Below, piece by piece: positions 9,388 to 17,555 of a stretch of 64,000 bases of DNA. The stretch comes from Macrococcoides animalis (lineage in GTDB: Bacteria; Bacillota; Bacilli; Staphylococcales; Staphylococcaceae): assembly GCF_047425875.1 (NCBI RefSeq), contig NZ_CP179727.1, positions 1,922,001 to 1,986,000 on the forward strand, written 5' to 3'. Made by a program: the position numbers and the translations under genes. The notes beneath the pieces are model-generated. The model did no database searches and was not told where the DNA came from. It saw only the letters and a program-made list of their open reading frames with translations. The first letter of the stretch is position 1. Each line of letters begins with the position of its first letter.

Positions 9388-9402
9388 CTTTGGGAGGTGA
9401 AC

Positions 9403-10197
9403 ATGTTGGAACATTTCTATCAACTCGGTTGGACATTGGATTCCGCTGGTGGTGCTTCAGGAGAGGCATATATGGCAGAACAAGATGGTAGAAAGCTATT
9501 TCTAAAGCGAAATTCTTCGCCATTTTTAGCTGCATTATCAGCTGAGGGTATCGTACCTAAGCTCGTATGGACAAAACGTATTGAAACGGGTGAGGTTGTT
9601 ACCGCTCAACATTGGAAAAATGGACGATCATTAACACATGAAGAAATGGGATCCGGACGTGTTGCGCAACTCCTCAAAAAAATTCATCGCTCAAAACCTT
9701 TACTGAATATGTTAAAGCGTTTAGAAATGAAGCCGATGTATCCTCATATTTTACTCAAGAAAATCAACAGTTCACTTTCTCGTAATGTACTTGCACATCA
9801 TACGGTTAGAAAAGCGTTGATTTATTTAGAAGAACATATGCCAATTTTAGATGGTCAGTTTTATACGGTATGTCATGGAGATGTAAACCATAATAACTGG
9901 TTGTTATCTGATCAAGATGAGCTATTTTTAGTTGATTGGGAAGGTGCAATGATTGCTGATCCTGCAATTGATTTAGGGATGATTCTATATACGTATAGTA
10001 AAGAAGTTGACTGGGAACAATGGCTTTCAACATATGGTATTGAGTACACGATAGATTTAGAGAAACGTATGAAGTGGTATACGGTAATACAAGCGATTGC
10101 AATGGTTGAGTGGTACGAAGAGAAGAGTCGTTATCATGATATGAATGAATGGCTTAAATTTTTAGATGAAGTATTAACACAGAATAGATTTATTTAA
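9403..10197 (+). CDS. ytmP: YtmP-like aminoglycoside/choline kinase-fold phosphotransferase
   Basis: 264-residue protein with the APH/choline kinase fold. The catalytic loop is CHGDVNHNNW (around residue 162) and the metal-binding motif is VDWEGAMIADPAIDLG. The substrate is unknown. In Firmicutes the gene is coupled to trmB, as here (13 nt spacing), so a role near tRNA or envelope metabolism is only a guess. I start at the ATG 9403 because GGGAGG is 5 nt upstream and overlaps the alternative GTG at 9397. The gene is preceded by an intrinsic terminator in its own leader. Confidence 0.85.
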   Translation: MLEHFYQLGWTLDSAGGASGEAYMAEQDGRKLFLKRNSSPFLAALSAEGIVPKLVWTKRIETGEVVTAQHWKNGRSLTHEEMGSGRVAQLLKKIHRSKPLLNMLKRLEMKPMYPHILLKKINSSLSRNVLAHHTVRKALIYLEEHMPILDGQFYTVCHGDVNHNNWLLSDQDELFLVDWEGAMIADPAIDLGMILYTYSKEVDWEQWLSTYGIEYTIDLEKRMKWYTVIQAIAMVEWYEEKSRYHDMNEWLKFLDEVLTQNRFI

Positions 10198-10210
10198 AGG
10201 AGTAACACAC

Positions 10211-10846
10211 ATGAGAATGCGTAATAAGCCGTGGGCAGAAGATTATCTGCTTGAACATCGTGATATTGTTAGTATCGATTTATCGCAAAAAGACAATATC
10301 ACTTCATGGTTTGATAATGAACAACCGATTCATATTGAAGTTGGTAGTGGTATGGGACGCTTCATTACTGAAATGGCAAAGGCACATCCTAATATAAACT
10401 ATATTGGGATAGAACGTGATAAAAATGTCATGATTCGTATTGTAGAGAAAGCTATAGAGCAAGAGATAAAGAATTTACGCTTATTAACGGTTGATGCTGA
10501 GAAATTAACTGAAATTTTTAATCCTGATGAAATTGATCGCGTCTATTTGAACTTTTCAGATCCATGGCCGAAGACGAGGCATGCGAAGCGTCGATTAACG
10601 CATGCAAATTTCTTAAAGCTGTATGAAACGATTTTAAAAGCAGATGGTGAGATACACTTTAAGACTGATAATCAAAGATTATTTGAATTCTCACTTGAAA
10701 GCATGAGTCAATATGGTATGAAACTTAAAAATATTAACTTAAATTTACATGAGAATGAACCTGAAGATAATATTAAGACGGAATATGAGCAGAAATTTTC
10801 TGCGAAAGGCTTTAGGATTAATCGTTTAGAAGCGAGTTTTAAATAA
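10211..10846 (+). CDS. trmB: tRNA (guanine-N7-)-methyltransferase
   Basis: 211-residue SAM-dependent enzyme that makes m7G46 in tRNA variable loops. Visible: HIEVGSGMGRFITEMA (SAM motif I, residues ~40-55), YIGIERD, and the family signature NFSDPWPKTRHAKRRL. Start ATG has AAAGGAG 9-10 nt upstream. Second gene of the ytmP-trmB pair, followed by a terminator. Confidence 0.97.
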   Translation: MRMRNKPWAEDYLLEHRDIVSIDLSQKDNITSWFDNEQPIHIEVGSGMGRFITEMAKAHPNINYIGIERDKNVMIRIVEKAIEQEIKNLRLLTVDAEKLTEIFNPDEIDRVYLNFSDPWPKTRHAKRRLTHANFLKLYETILKADGEIHFKTDNQRLFEFSLESMSQYGMKLKNINLNLHENEPEDNIKTEYEQKFSAKGFRINRLEASFK

Positions 10847-10866
10847 AATAAATGAAAAGCTAATTC

Positions 10867-10901
10867 AAGGAGGGACAAAATCATTGTCTCGCCTTTTTTT
10901 T
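10867..10901 (+). terminator. Terminator after trmB
   Basis: Stem of AAGGAGGGACA with TGTCTCGCCTT (one mismatch and one G-U) followed by seven or more T. Confidence 0.8.
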
Positions 10902-10958
10902 ATTCATTATTTGGTGTAGACTTGAACTATTGAGAGAATTTTCTGACGGGAGGACACT

Positions 10959-12161
10959 ATGTATAACTTTAATGAAAATGTTAGTCGCTTGAATACAAAT
11001 GCTGTTCAAACAGAAATGATACCATTAATATATCAGCGACGTGATTTGATGCCTTTTTGGATTGCAGATATGGATATTAAAGTGCCAGAACGCATTACAA
11101 GTGCGATATCAGAACGTTTAAATCATGGGATATTTGGTTATACGAGTTGGAAGCATGATAACTTTTACGGCCCAATCAGGCATTGGTATAGTACCCGATT
11201 CGAAACAAATATATTAAAGCAAGATATTAGTTACGCTCCATCTGTTTTATTTACCGTAACCGAAGCGATTCGAATACTAACAAGTGAAGGTGATGGGGTT
11301 ATTTTAAATACACCTTCTTATAATAATTTTATTAATTTAATTCAAGGAAATAAAAGAATGATTGTTGAAAATGAATTATTCTTTGATGGTTATGAATATA
11401 CAATGGATTTCGTACAGTTTGAATATTTATGTCAGATGCCACAAAACAAAGTATTCTTATTATGTAATCCACATAATCCTACAGGTAAAGTATTTTCAGA
11501 ACAAGAACTTCAAAAGATTATAGAAATCTGTAAAAAGAATGATGTTTATATTATCGCTGATGAAATACATATGGATTTTGTGAGACGTGGTAAACACGTA
11601 ACATTAGCTAGATTTATGAAAGACTTTGATCAAATGCTTGTGACAACGTGTTTAGGTAAGACATTTAATGTATCTGGGATTCCGCATGCTTACTTTATTA
11701 CGAAAGATAAATTTATGATGGAAGCCATCAATACGAAAGTGATGGCAGTATATGGTCTTTCTGCTGTAAATTTAGTGGCATTAACAATTATTAAGACAGC
11801 ATATTTAGAATGTGCAGATTGGGTAGATGCATTAAATCAACATATTGATAATAATATGTTAATTGTAGAGGATTATATTGCGGATTATTTATCAGACTGT
11901 TTATTTTTCCAAAAGCCTGATGCTACATTTTTAGCATGGATTAACTTTGAGAAAAGTGGCTTTAGTGAAATAGAAGTACAAAATGCATTACAGAATGTTG
12001 GAAAAATAGCGACCGGGATTGGTAATACGTACGAATTATCAGCGAGTACGCACTTTAGATTCAACGTTGCATGTAGTGAAGGTAAATTACTCGAAGGATT
12101 AGAACGTATTAAGAAGTCGTTTGATTATTTGAAAGAAAAAGCAAAAGAAGAACAACATTAG
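10959..12161 (+). CDS. MalY/PatB-type PLP aminotransferase (cystathionine beta-lyase-like)
   Basis: 400-residue fold type I PLP enzyme. PFWIADMDIKVPERI at the N-terminus and GIFGYTSWKHD are hallmarks of the MalY/PatB group, whose members cleave cystathionine or other cysteine conjugates to homocysteine or thiols, pyruvate and ammonia. CNPHNPTGKVFSEQEL, ADEIHMDFV and CLGKTFNVSG (PLP lysine) are present. GGGAGG is 6-7 nt before the ATG. It stands alone between terminators. The real substrate is uncertain. The cystine-type importer 1.6 kb downstream makes a sulfur amino acid role plausible but does not prove it. Confidence 0.88.
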   Translation: MYNFNENVSRLNTNAVQTEMIPLIYQRRDLMPFWIADMDIKVPERITSAISERLNHGIFGYTSWKHDNFYGPIRHWYSTRFETNILKQDISYAPSVLFTVTEAIRILTSEGDGVILNTPSYNNFINLIQGNKRMIVENELFFDGYEYTMDFVQFEYLCQMPQNKVFLLCNPHNPTGKVFSEQELQKIIEICKKNDVYIIADEIHMDFVRRGKHVTLARFMKDFDQMLVTTCLGKTFNVSGIPHAYFITKDKFMMEAINTKVMAVYGLSAVNLVALTIIKTAYLECADWVDALNQHIDNNMLIVEDYIADYLSDCLFFQKPDATFLAWINFEKSGFSEIEVQNALQNVGKIATGIGNTYELSASTHFRFNVACSEGKLLEGLERIKKSFDYLKEKAKEEQH

Positions 12162-12172
12162 TTGTTCTTCTT
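12141..12172 (-). terminator. Terminator of the PepSY gene, inside the 3' end of the convergent gene
   Basis: 12-bp perfect stem (12145-12156 with 12161-12172) and 4-nt loop. On the minus strand it is followed by TTTTGCTTTTTC. It overlaps the last codons and stop of the aminotransferase gene. Confidence 0.75.
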
Positions 12173-12178
12173 AGTGAT

Positions 12179-12463
12179 TTAAATTTCTTTCGTGTCAATT
12201 AGGTCACCTGTATATGCATCAACTGTGAATTCGTAATCTTTATCGATAGTATTGATTATACCGCGGTAAATATGTGAGATTTGGCCGAACTTTTCTTGTT
12301 TCTCAGGTTCGTATACAATGACAGAGCCAGTAACTTTATCAAAAGTACTTGTAACTTGCTTCAATAGTGTTTCTGGATGTTGCATTGTCATATGGTTTCT
12401 TAATTGATACATTGCAATACCTGTAACGACTAACACAGGAATGATGATTTGATATTTTTTCAT
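12179..12463 (-). CDS. Small membrane-anchored PepSY-domain protein (YtzB-like)
   Basis: 94 residues: an N-terminal membrane segment or uncleaved signal (YQIIIPVLVVTGIAMYQL, residues 4-21), then a single PepSY domain ending in the typical DYEFTVDAYTGDLI. PepSY domains are extracytoplasmic modules often tied to peptidase inhibition or surface sensing; the function of this one is unknown. AGAGGAAC precedes the ATG. It is divergent from the M42 peptidase gene with only 79 nt between them. The same pairing (ytzB-ytoP) exists in Bacillus, so a peptidase-related role is plausible. Confidence 0.82.
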   Translation of the reverse strand: MKKYQIIIPVLVVTGIAMYQLRNHMTMQHPETLLKQVTSTFDKVTGSVIVYEPEKQEKFGQISHIYRGIINTIDKDYEFTVDAYTGDLIDTKEI

Positions 12464-12542
12464 AATAAGTTCCTCTCATCGATGGATTTTAATGTATTCA
12501 TTTTTTATGATTGATACTATTTTAACATAAGGAGCAAAAAAC

Positions 12543-13607
12543 ATGACAGAACAATTATTAAATACGATAAAAACATTAACAGAATTACACGGTGCACCTG
12601 GACATGAACGTTTAGTCCGTGATTATTTAATTGAAAGATTATCACCACTTGCAGATGAAGTAATGCAAGATGGTTTAGGTGGCGTATTCTTCGTTAAGAG
12701 ATCAAATGAAGTAAATGCAAAGCGTGTGATGATAGCTGCCCACATGGATGAAGTAGGATTTATGGTAACGGATATTACAGATAAAGGTTTATTAAAATTC
12801 ACTGGAATTGGTGGGTGGCCAGCAGATGTATTGCAAGCGCAGAAGATGAAAGTGCTAACTCGTGACAATAAACAATTTAGTGGTGTGATTGGAAGTGTGC
12901 CAGCACACTTTAGAACTGGAAAAGAAGAAATACTACAAATAAAGGATATGTTGTTGGATGTTGGTGCTGAAAATAAAGAAGAAGTTTTAGCAATGGGTAT
13001 TCAAGTAGGTGATTCTATCGTACCAGCAGTAAACTTTGAGCAACTAACAGAAAACCGCTTTTTATGTAAAGCTTGGGATAATCGTTATGGTTGCACAATT
13101 ATTGTAGATATATTGGAACAATTAAAAGATACGGATTTACCATATGATTTATATGTTGGCGCGAACGTGCAAGAAGAGGTAGGATTACGTGGTGCAGGTC
13201 CATCTGCGAATATGATACAGCCCGATTTAGCGTTTGTAGTTGATTGCTCACCAGCAAACGATACTGCAGGAAGTAATGCAAATGGTAAGCTAGGCGAAGG
13301 GACGCTTGTACGTATTATCGACCGCACAATGATTTTAAAGCCCTCATTTAAGATTTGGTTAGAAGAAGTTTATACGGCAAATAACATTGAACACCAATAT
13401 TATACATCACCGGGGGGAACAGACGGTGGTGTAATTCATACAGCATTACAAGGTATTCCAACTGCAGTAATTGGTGTGCCTGCACGCTATATCCACTCAA
13501 ATCACACAATCTTTGATATCCGCGACTATTATGCAGCACGTGATGGATTACTTGCATTACTAAAAGCTACAAATGATGAGAAAATTGAATATTTAAAAAT
13601 GAATTAA
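12543..13607 (+). CDS. M42-family aminopeptidase (YtoP/glutamyl aminopeptidase type)
   Basis: 354-residue di-metal aminopeptidase. Metal ligands and catalytic residues are visible in order: AAHMDEVGF (H67), CKAWDNRYG (bridging Asp), VQEEVGLRGA (catalytic Glu pair), VVDCSP and the C-terminal RYIHSNHTIF. M42 enzymes form large dodecameric cages that trim peptides in the cytoplasm. AAGGAG is 8-9 nt before the ATG. Monocistronic, closed by a strong terminator. Confidence 0.93.
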   Translation: MTEQLLNTIKTLTELHGAPGHERLVRDYLIERLSPLADEVMQDGLGGVFFVKRSNEVNAKRVMIAAHMDEVGFMVTDITDKGLLKFTGIGGWPADVLQAQKMKVLTRDNKQFSGVIGSVPAHFRTGKEEILQIKDMLLDVGAENKEEVLAMGIQVGDSIVPAVNFEQLTENRFLCKAWDNRYGCTIIVDILEQLKDTDLPYDLYVGANVQEEVGLRGAGPSANMIQPDLAFVVDCSPANDTAGSNANGKLGEGTLVRIIDRTMILKPSFKIWLEEVYTANNIEHQYYTSPGGTDGGVIHTALQGIPTAVIGVPARYIHSNHTIFDIRDYYAARDGLLALLKATNDEKIEYLKMN

Positions 13608-13614
13608 ATGCATG

Positions 13615-13647
13615 AGTGAAATGGGTGATACCCATTTCACTTTTTTT
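13615..13647 (+). terminator. Terminator after the M42 peptidase gene
   Basis: Perfect 12-bp stem (AGTGAAATGGGT / ACCCATTTCACT) with a 3-nt loop and seven T. Confidence 0.93.
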
Positions 13648-13669
13648 GATTTCAGTTAAGATCTTTTTA

Positions 13670-13697
13670 TTGACTTAAATCTAAAATAGTTTAGAAT
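13670..13697 (+). promoter_or_regulatory. SigA promoter of the tcyABC-like operon
   Basis: TTGACT at 13670-13675, a 16-nt spacer and TAGAAT at 13692-13697, 43 nt before the first start codon. Confidence 0.75.
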
Positions 13698-13701
13698 TAT
13701 A

Positions 13702-13730
13702 CCTATTCCGAGTAAAACGATATGAATAGG
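13702..13730 (+). repeat. Inverted repeat in the tcyABC-like leader, covering the ribosome site
   Basis: CCTATTC (13702-13708) and GAATAGG (13724-13730) are 7-nt inverted arms. The right arm runs into the AGGAG ribosome site. It could be an operator just downstream of the -10, or an RNA hairpin masking the ribosome site. Confidence 0.5.
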
Positions 13731-13740
13731 AGAAAAGAAA

Positions 13741-14505
13741 ATGAAAAAATTATTATTATTAATATTTGCAGCATTATTTGTACTTGCTGCATGCGGTAAC
13801 AAAGAGGCAGATAAGAAAGATAGCAAGAAAGAAATTACTATTGGTACAGAAGGAACTTATGCACCATTTACTTTTCACGACAAAGACAACAAATTAACAG
13901 GATTTGATGTGGAAATTGCAGAAGCAGTAGCTAAAAAAGCGGGATACAAAGTAAAATTCGTTGAAACACAATGGGATTCAATGTTCTCAGGACTAAACTC
14001 AGGTCGCTTTGATACAATTGCTAACCAAGTAGGGATGGATGCAGATCGTAAGAAGAAATATAATTTCTCTAAGCCTTACACATATACACAGGGTGTATTA
14101 GTAACACGTAAGAAAAGTAAAATACAATCATTTGATGATGTTAAAGGTAAAGCGTTAGCGCAAACGTTGACATCTAACTATGGTAAATTAGCGAAAGAAA
14201 AAGGAGCAAAAGTTACTTCGGTAGAAGGATTCAATCAAGCAATGGAAATGGTATTATCAAATCGTGTTGAAGCTACATTTAACGATAAAATTTCAGTATT
14301 AGACTATTTAAAACAAAAGAAAAATGCTGATATCAAAATGGTTGAAGGTGATGCGGAAAAAACACAGTCAGGTTTCGTATTTAATAAGAAAACCGATAAA
14401 AAAGTAATTCAAGATTTCAATAAAGCAATTGATGCTTTACAAAAAGACGGCACAATGAAAAAAATTAGTGAAAAATGGTTCGGTGAAGATGTCACTCGTC
14501 CTTAA
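13741..14505 (+). CDS. tcyA: Amino acid (cystine-type) ABC transporter binding lipoprotein
   Basis: 254-residue substrate-binding lipoprotein. The signal peptide MKKLLLLIFAALFVLAAC ends in the lipobox LAAC, predicting lipidation at Cys18. The mature part is a family 3 solute-binding protein (GTEGTYAPFTFHDKDNKLTGFDVE, FDTIANQVGMDADRKKKY, and the C-terminal KISEKWFGED). It resembles staphylococcal TcyA, the cystine-binding protein, but specificity is assigned by resemblance only and another polar amino acid is possible. First gene of a three-gene import operon; the permease gene overlaps its 3' end by 17 nt. Confidence 0.82.
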   Translation: MKKLLLLIFAALFVLAACGNKEADKKDSKKEITIGTEGTYAPFTFHDKDNKLTGFDVEIAEAVAKKAGYKVKFVETQWDSMFSGLNSGRFDTIANQVGMDADRKKKYNFSKPYTYTQGVLVTRKKSKIQSFDDVKGKALAQTLTSNYGKLAKEKGAKVTSVEGFNQAMEMVLSNRVEATFNDKISVLDYLKQKKNADIKMVEGDAEKTQSGFVFNKKTDKKVIQDFNKAIDALQKDGTMKKISEKWFGEDVTRP

Positions 14506-15208
14506 TGAAGAAATGTCTCATGCCCTAAATGCAGCGGTTCAAGCTTTTGAGCCAATGCTTTGGGGTTTAGTCAAATATTCGATACCGATTGCGATTGTTA
14601 CATTTATCTTAGGATTTATTATTGCCATAATTACGGCACTAGCACGTATTTCAAATAATAAATTATTGCGCATTGTCGCACGAGTATATGTATCAATCTT
14701 CCGAGGAACACCCATGCTTGTTCAGATGTTTATTATCTTCTTTGGAATCCCTGAAATCGGCCGTCTGATGACAGGTGATCCTGATCAAGCATTTAAACTA
14801 GGATCTATTACAGCAGCTATTATTTCATTAAGTTTAAATGTAGGAGCATATGGTTCTGAGATTATACGTGGAGGCATATTATCGGTGCCTCTCGGACAAA
14901 CGGAAGCTGCGTATTCAATTGGAATGAGTCCGAAGAAGACGATGCAACGTATCATACTACCTCAAGCAATACGTACAGCTACGCCTGCACTAGGGAATAC
15001 ATTTTTAAGTTTAATAAAGGATACGTCACTATTAGGTTATATTTTAGTAGCAGAAATGTTTAGAAATGCACAGCAAGTGGCTTCTACAACGTATGAATTT
15101 TTATCTATATATACGTTAGTTGCGATTATGTACTGGGTTGTTTGCTTTATTGTATCAATAATTCAAGGAATATATGAATTAAGAGTTGAAAGGAAGTATC
15201 AACGATGA
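14489..15208 (+). CDS. tcyB: Amino acid (cystine-type) ABC transporter permease
   Basis: About 239 residues, five predicted membrane segments, HisM/GlnP family. The EAA loop is GQTEAAYSIGMSPKKTMQRIILPQA, the contact surface for the ATPase. FRGTPMLVQMF is the family N-terminal signature. I place the start at ATG 14489 (MSLVLNEE), which aligns with staphylococcal TcyB and overlaps the binding-protein gene. ATG 14468 and ATG 14513 are alternatives, and none has an excellent ribosome site. Translation is probably coupled. Confidence 0.85.
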   Translation: MSLVLNEEMSHALNAAVQAFEPMLWGLVKYSIPIAIVTFILGFIIAIITALARISNNKLLRIVARVYVSIFRGTPMLVQMFIIFFGIPEIGRLMTGDPDQAFKLGSITAAIISLSLNVGAYGSEIIRGGILSVPLGQTEAAYSIGMSPKKTMQRIILPQAIRTATPALGNTFLSLIKDTSLLGYILVAEMFRNAQQVASTTYEFLSIYTLVAIMYWVVCFIVSIIQGIYELRVERKYQR

Positions 15209-15933
15209 TTACAATTAATAATTTAGTTAAAAAATTTGGCGATAAAACAGTATTAAAAGATATAGATTTAGAAATAGTAAATGGTGAAGTGGTTGTGTTA
15301 ATCGGAAGAAGTGGCTCTGGTAAAACGACGTTATTACGTACAATGAATGCGTTAGAAATCCCGACCTCTGGTACTGTAACAGTTGATGGCGTTACTTACA
15401 CCGCGAATGATAAGAAATCACAAATTGAAGTGCGAAAAAAAACTGGTATGGTCTTTCAAAACTTTCAACTGTTTCCGCACATGCCAGCAATTGAAAATGT
15501 TATGGAAGGCTTGATTCAAGTTAAGGGAATGAGTAAAATTGAAGCAGAAAAAATTGCTATTAACTTACTTGAAAAAGTAGACTTATTGCATGTAAAAGAT
15601 CAATATCCGGTCTCTTTATCAGGGGGACAACAGCAACGTGTGGGCATTGCAAGAGCACTAGCGATGAATCCTAAAGTTATGTTGTTTGATGAACCAACAT
15701 CAGCACTAGATCCGGAACTTGTTCAAGATGTATTGAAAGTCATTAAAGGGTTACGTGATGAAGGGATGACGATGGTCATCGTAACACATGAAATGGCATT
15801 TGCAAGAAGTGTTGCAGATAAAGTCGCATTTATTCATGATGGTCGTATTGAAGAAATTAATCACCCGGAAGAGATATTTACAAATCCTAAATCAGAGCAT
15901 TTACAAAGATTCTTAAATATAATATCGATTTAA
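15205..15933 (+). CDS. tcyC: Amino acid (cystine-type) ABC transporter ATPase
   Basis: 242-residue ABC ATPase with Walker A GRSGSGKTT, Q-loop VFQNFQLFPH, signature LSGGQQQRVGIARAL, Walker B VMLFDEPTSALDPE and switch histidine VTHEM. It drives the importer formed with the two preceding genes. Start ATG overlaps the permease stop by 4 nt. The operon ends at a hairpin terminator. Confidence 0.9.
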   Translation: MITINNLVKKFGDKTVLKDIDLEIVNGEVVVLIGRSGSGKTTLLRTMNALEIPTSGTVTVDGVTYTANDKKSQIEVRKKTGMVFQNFQLFPHMPAIENVMEGLIQVKGMSKIEAEKIAINLLEKVDLLHVKDQYPVSLSGGQQQRVGIARALAMNPKVMLFDEPTSALDPELVQDVLKVIKGLRDEGMTMVIVTHEMAFARSVADKVAFIHDGRIEEINHPEEIFTNPKSEHLQRFLNIISI

Positions 15934-15936
15934 AGT

Positions 15937-15977
15937 ATACGCCCACTTGGAATTTACTAAGTGAGCGTATTTTTTTT
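15937..15977 (+). terminator. Terminator after tcyABC-like operon
   Basis: ATACGCCCACTT pairs with AAGTGAGCGTAT (one C-A mismatch), followed by eight T. Confidence 0.82.
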
Positions 15978-16073
15978 GAATTTTACTTGTGGTCCAATTT
16001 CACAAAAATTAAGTATTCAGAAATCATTTGATTATGCTATGATGATGGAAATGACATAAAAGGGGATGACAGA

Positions 16074-17072
16074 TTGAAAGCGTTATTGAAACGTTGGTTT
16101 GTTGATGGAATGAGCTTTATGGCTTTGGGTTTATTCTGTTCATTAATTATTGGTCTTATTTTAGAAACGTTAGGTACAGAATTAAAGCCATTTGTGGATA
16201 CTTCATTATTAATAGAAATTGGTAAGCTCGCAAAACAATATACTGGTGCAGCTGTTGGGGTCGCTGTAGCCTATGGTTTGGGTGCTAAGCCGATGGTTAT
16301 TTTTGCAAGTGCAGTAACCGGGATGTATGGTTATGAGCAAGGTGGTGCTGCTGGAACTTATATCGTCAGTTTAGCGACTGCGGAACTCGGGAGATTTTAT
16401 AGTGGTAGGACAAAGATTGATATAATATTGACACCATTACTTACGTTAGTAATCGGTGCAATTATTGCAAAACTTGTTGGTCCATTCATTCAAGCATTTA
16501 TGCTATCGCTCGGTGAATTTATTACATTTGCAACAGATCAACAACCACTACTGATGGGCATACTCGTATCACTTATCTTCGGATTAACATTATCAAGTCC
16601 AATTTCCAGTGCAGCACTTGCATTAATGCTTGGAATTAATGGTACTGCTGCAGCGGCAGCAACGATAGGGTGTTGCTGTCACATGGTTGGTTTTGCCGTG
16701 ACGAGTTATAAAGATAACGGCATTCAAGGGTTAATCGCACATGGTATTGGTACAAGTAAAGTCCAAATTCCTAACTATATTATCCGTCCTTTTATTCTCG
16801 TACCACCTGTGATTGCGAGTATTATTGTCGCTCCAATTATGACGATGCTTTGGCCAATGAAGAATGTTGCAGCGGGAGCTGGTATGGGTACAAGTGGTTT
16901 CGTTGGACAAATTATGACCATTAAGACGATGGGGAACAGTTTAACAACATGGTTACAAATCGGGTTGTTTCATTTCCTTTTACCTGGAGTTATCAGTTAT
17001 ATTGTATATATAGTTATGAGTCGTGCAAATATAATAAAAGTAGGAGAACAAAAGATTAACACAGGAGGTTAA
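16074..17072 (+). CDS. PTS_EIIC_2-family membrane transporter subunit
   Basis: 332-residue integral membrane protein with roughly eight to ten hydrophobic segments and the glycine-rich pattern of the PTS_EIIC_2 (PF13303) family. It lacks any EIIA or EIIB phosphoryl domain and none is encoded nearby, so it may not be a conventional sugar PTS. A run of three cysteines (GCCCHMVGF, about residues 200-208) is notable. Start is TTG at 16074 with AGGGGATGACAGA upstream; an in-frame ATG (codon 13) would cut into the first membrane segment. The thioredoxin-like gene begins 4 nt after its stop, so the two are co-transcribed. Confidence 0.78.
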   Translation: MKALLKRWFVDGMSFMALGLFCSLIIGLILETLGTELKPFVDTSLLIEIGKLAKQYTGAAVGVAVAYGLGAKPMVIFASAVTGMYGYEQGGAAGTYIVSLATAELGRFYSGRTKIDIILTPLLTLVIGAIIAKLVGPFIQAFMLSLGEFITFATDQQPLLMGILVSLIFGLTLSSPISSAALALMLGINGTAAAAATIGCCCHMVGFAVTSYKDNGIQGLIAHGIGTSKVQIPNYIIRPFILVPPVIASIIVAPIMTMLWPMKNVAAGAGMGTSGFVGQIMTIKTMGNSLTTWLQIGLFHFLLPGVISYIVYIVMSRANIIKVGEQKINTGG

Positions 17073-17076
17073 AATT

Positions 17077-17385
17077 ATGAAAAAAATAGAAACTGTTGAG
17101 ATGTTTAGAGCCTCAATAAAAACACCAACAATAGCAATGTTCACAGCAACATGGTGCCCTGATTGTCACTTTATTGATCCGTTAATGCCAGAAATTGAAA
17201 CGGAAAATACAGACTATCAATTTATTTCAATTGATAGAGATCAATTTATTGATTTAGCTGTTGAATATGAAGTTATGGGTATACCTAGCTTCATCGCATT
17301 TAAAGATTCAAAAGTGATTGGACGCTTTGTATCGAAAGATAGAAAAACTAAAGAACAAGTCAATGAATTCATACAATCACTATAA
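17077..17385 (+). CDS. Thioredoxin-like protein (YtpP type)
   Basis: 102 residues, thioredoxin fold. The active site is TWCPDC (C27, C30) rather than WCGPC, and the cis-proline is in MGIPSF (around residue 70). Predicted cytoplasmic thiol-disulfide or thiol-peroxidase-linked role; the partner is unknown. CAGGAGG is 8-9 nt before ATG. It is 4 nt behind the PTS_EIIC_2 gene and closed by a long terminator. In Bacillus the equivalent ytpP lies directly next to the M42 peptidase gene. Here ~3.4 kb of transporter genes lies between them. Confidence 0.87.
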   Translation: MKKIETVEMFRASIKTPTIAMFTATWCPDCHFIDPLMPEIETENTDYQFISIDRDQFIDLAVEYEVMGIPSFIAFKDSKVIGRFVSKDRKTKEQVNEFIQSL

Positions 17386-17393
17386 TTTTATCA

Positions 17394-17438
17394 AATACCC
17401 TTTAAATCAATTTTTTGATTTAAAGGGTATTTTTTTTC
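17394..17438 (+). terminator. Terminator after the thioredoxin-like gene
   Basis: AATACCCTTTAAATCA pairs with TGATTTAAAGGGTATT around a short T-rich loop, then eight T. Confidence 0.93.
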
Positions 17439-17447
17439 ATGATGTAA

Positions 17448-17555
17448 GGTTCATACCACTTTGTCGGTAACCGAAACGGCGTCTTTATAGCAGAAGGTCA
17501 GTCATACTTTATCAAATCCTATTTGACAACAGCCTCCGCTTTAATCCGCAGTTGA
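17448..17555. other. Unexplained GC-richer patch without a gene
   Basis: Between the terminator and the DUF1444 gene lies about 108 nt that is open in one plus frame but preceded by a stop and without a usable start codon. By hand count it is about 44% G+C, higher than typical spacers here. It contains the 11-bp palindrome TCGGTAACCGA at 17464-17474. I cannot assign it. Confidence 0.4.

Noticed and set aside
10931..10945. CodY-like AATTTTCTGA upstream of the PatB-like gene
   Set aside because: Only about 10 of 15 positions match; the second half-site is absent.
13607..13740. Riboswitch (SAM or T-box) in front of the cystine-type importer
   Set aside because: Only 134 nt, largely a terminator and a promoter; no T-box or S-box elements.
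17448..17555. 35-codon coding sequence upstream of DUF1444
   Set aside because: No ATG, GTG or properly placed TTG start and a stop directly in front; a frame of this length can arise by chance.
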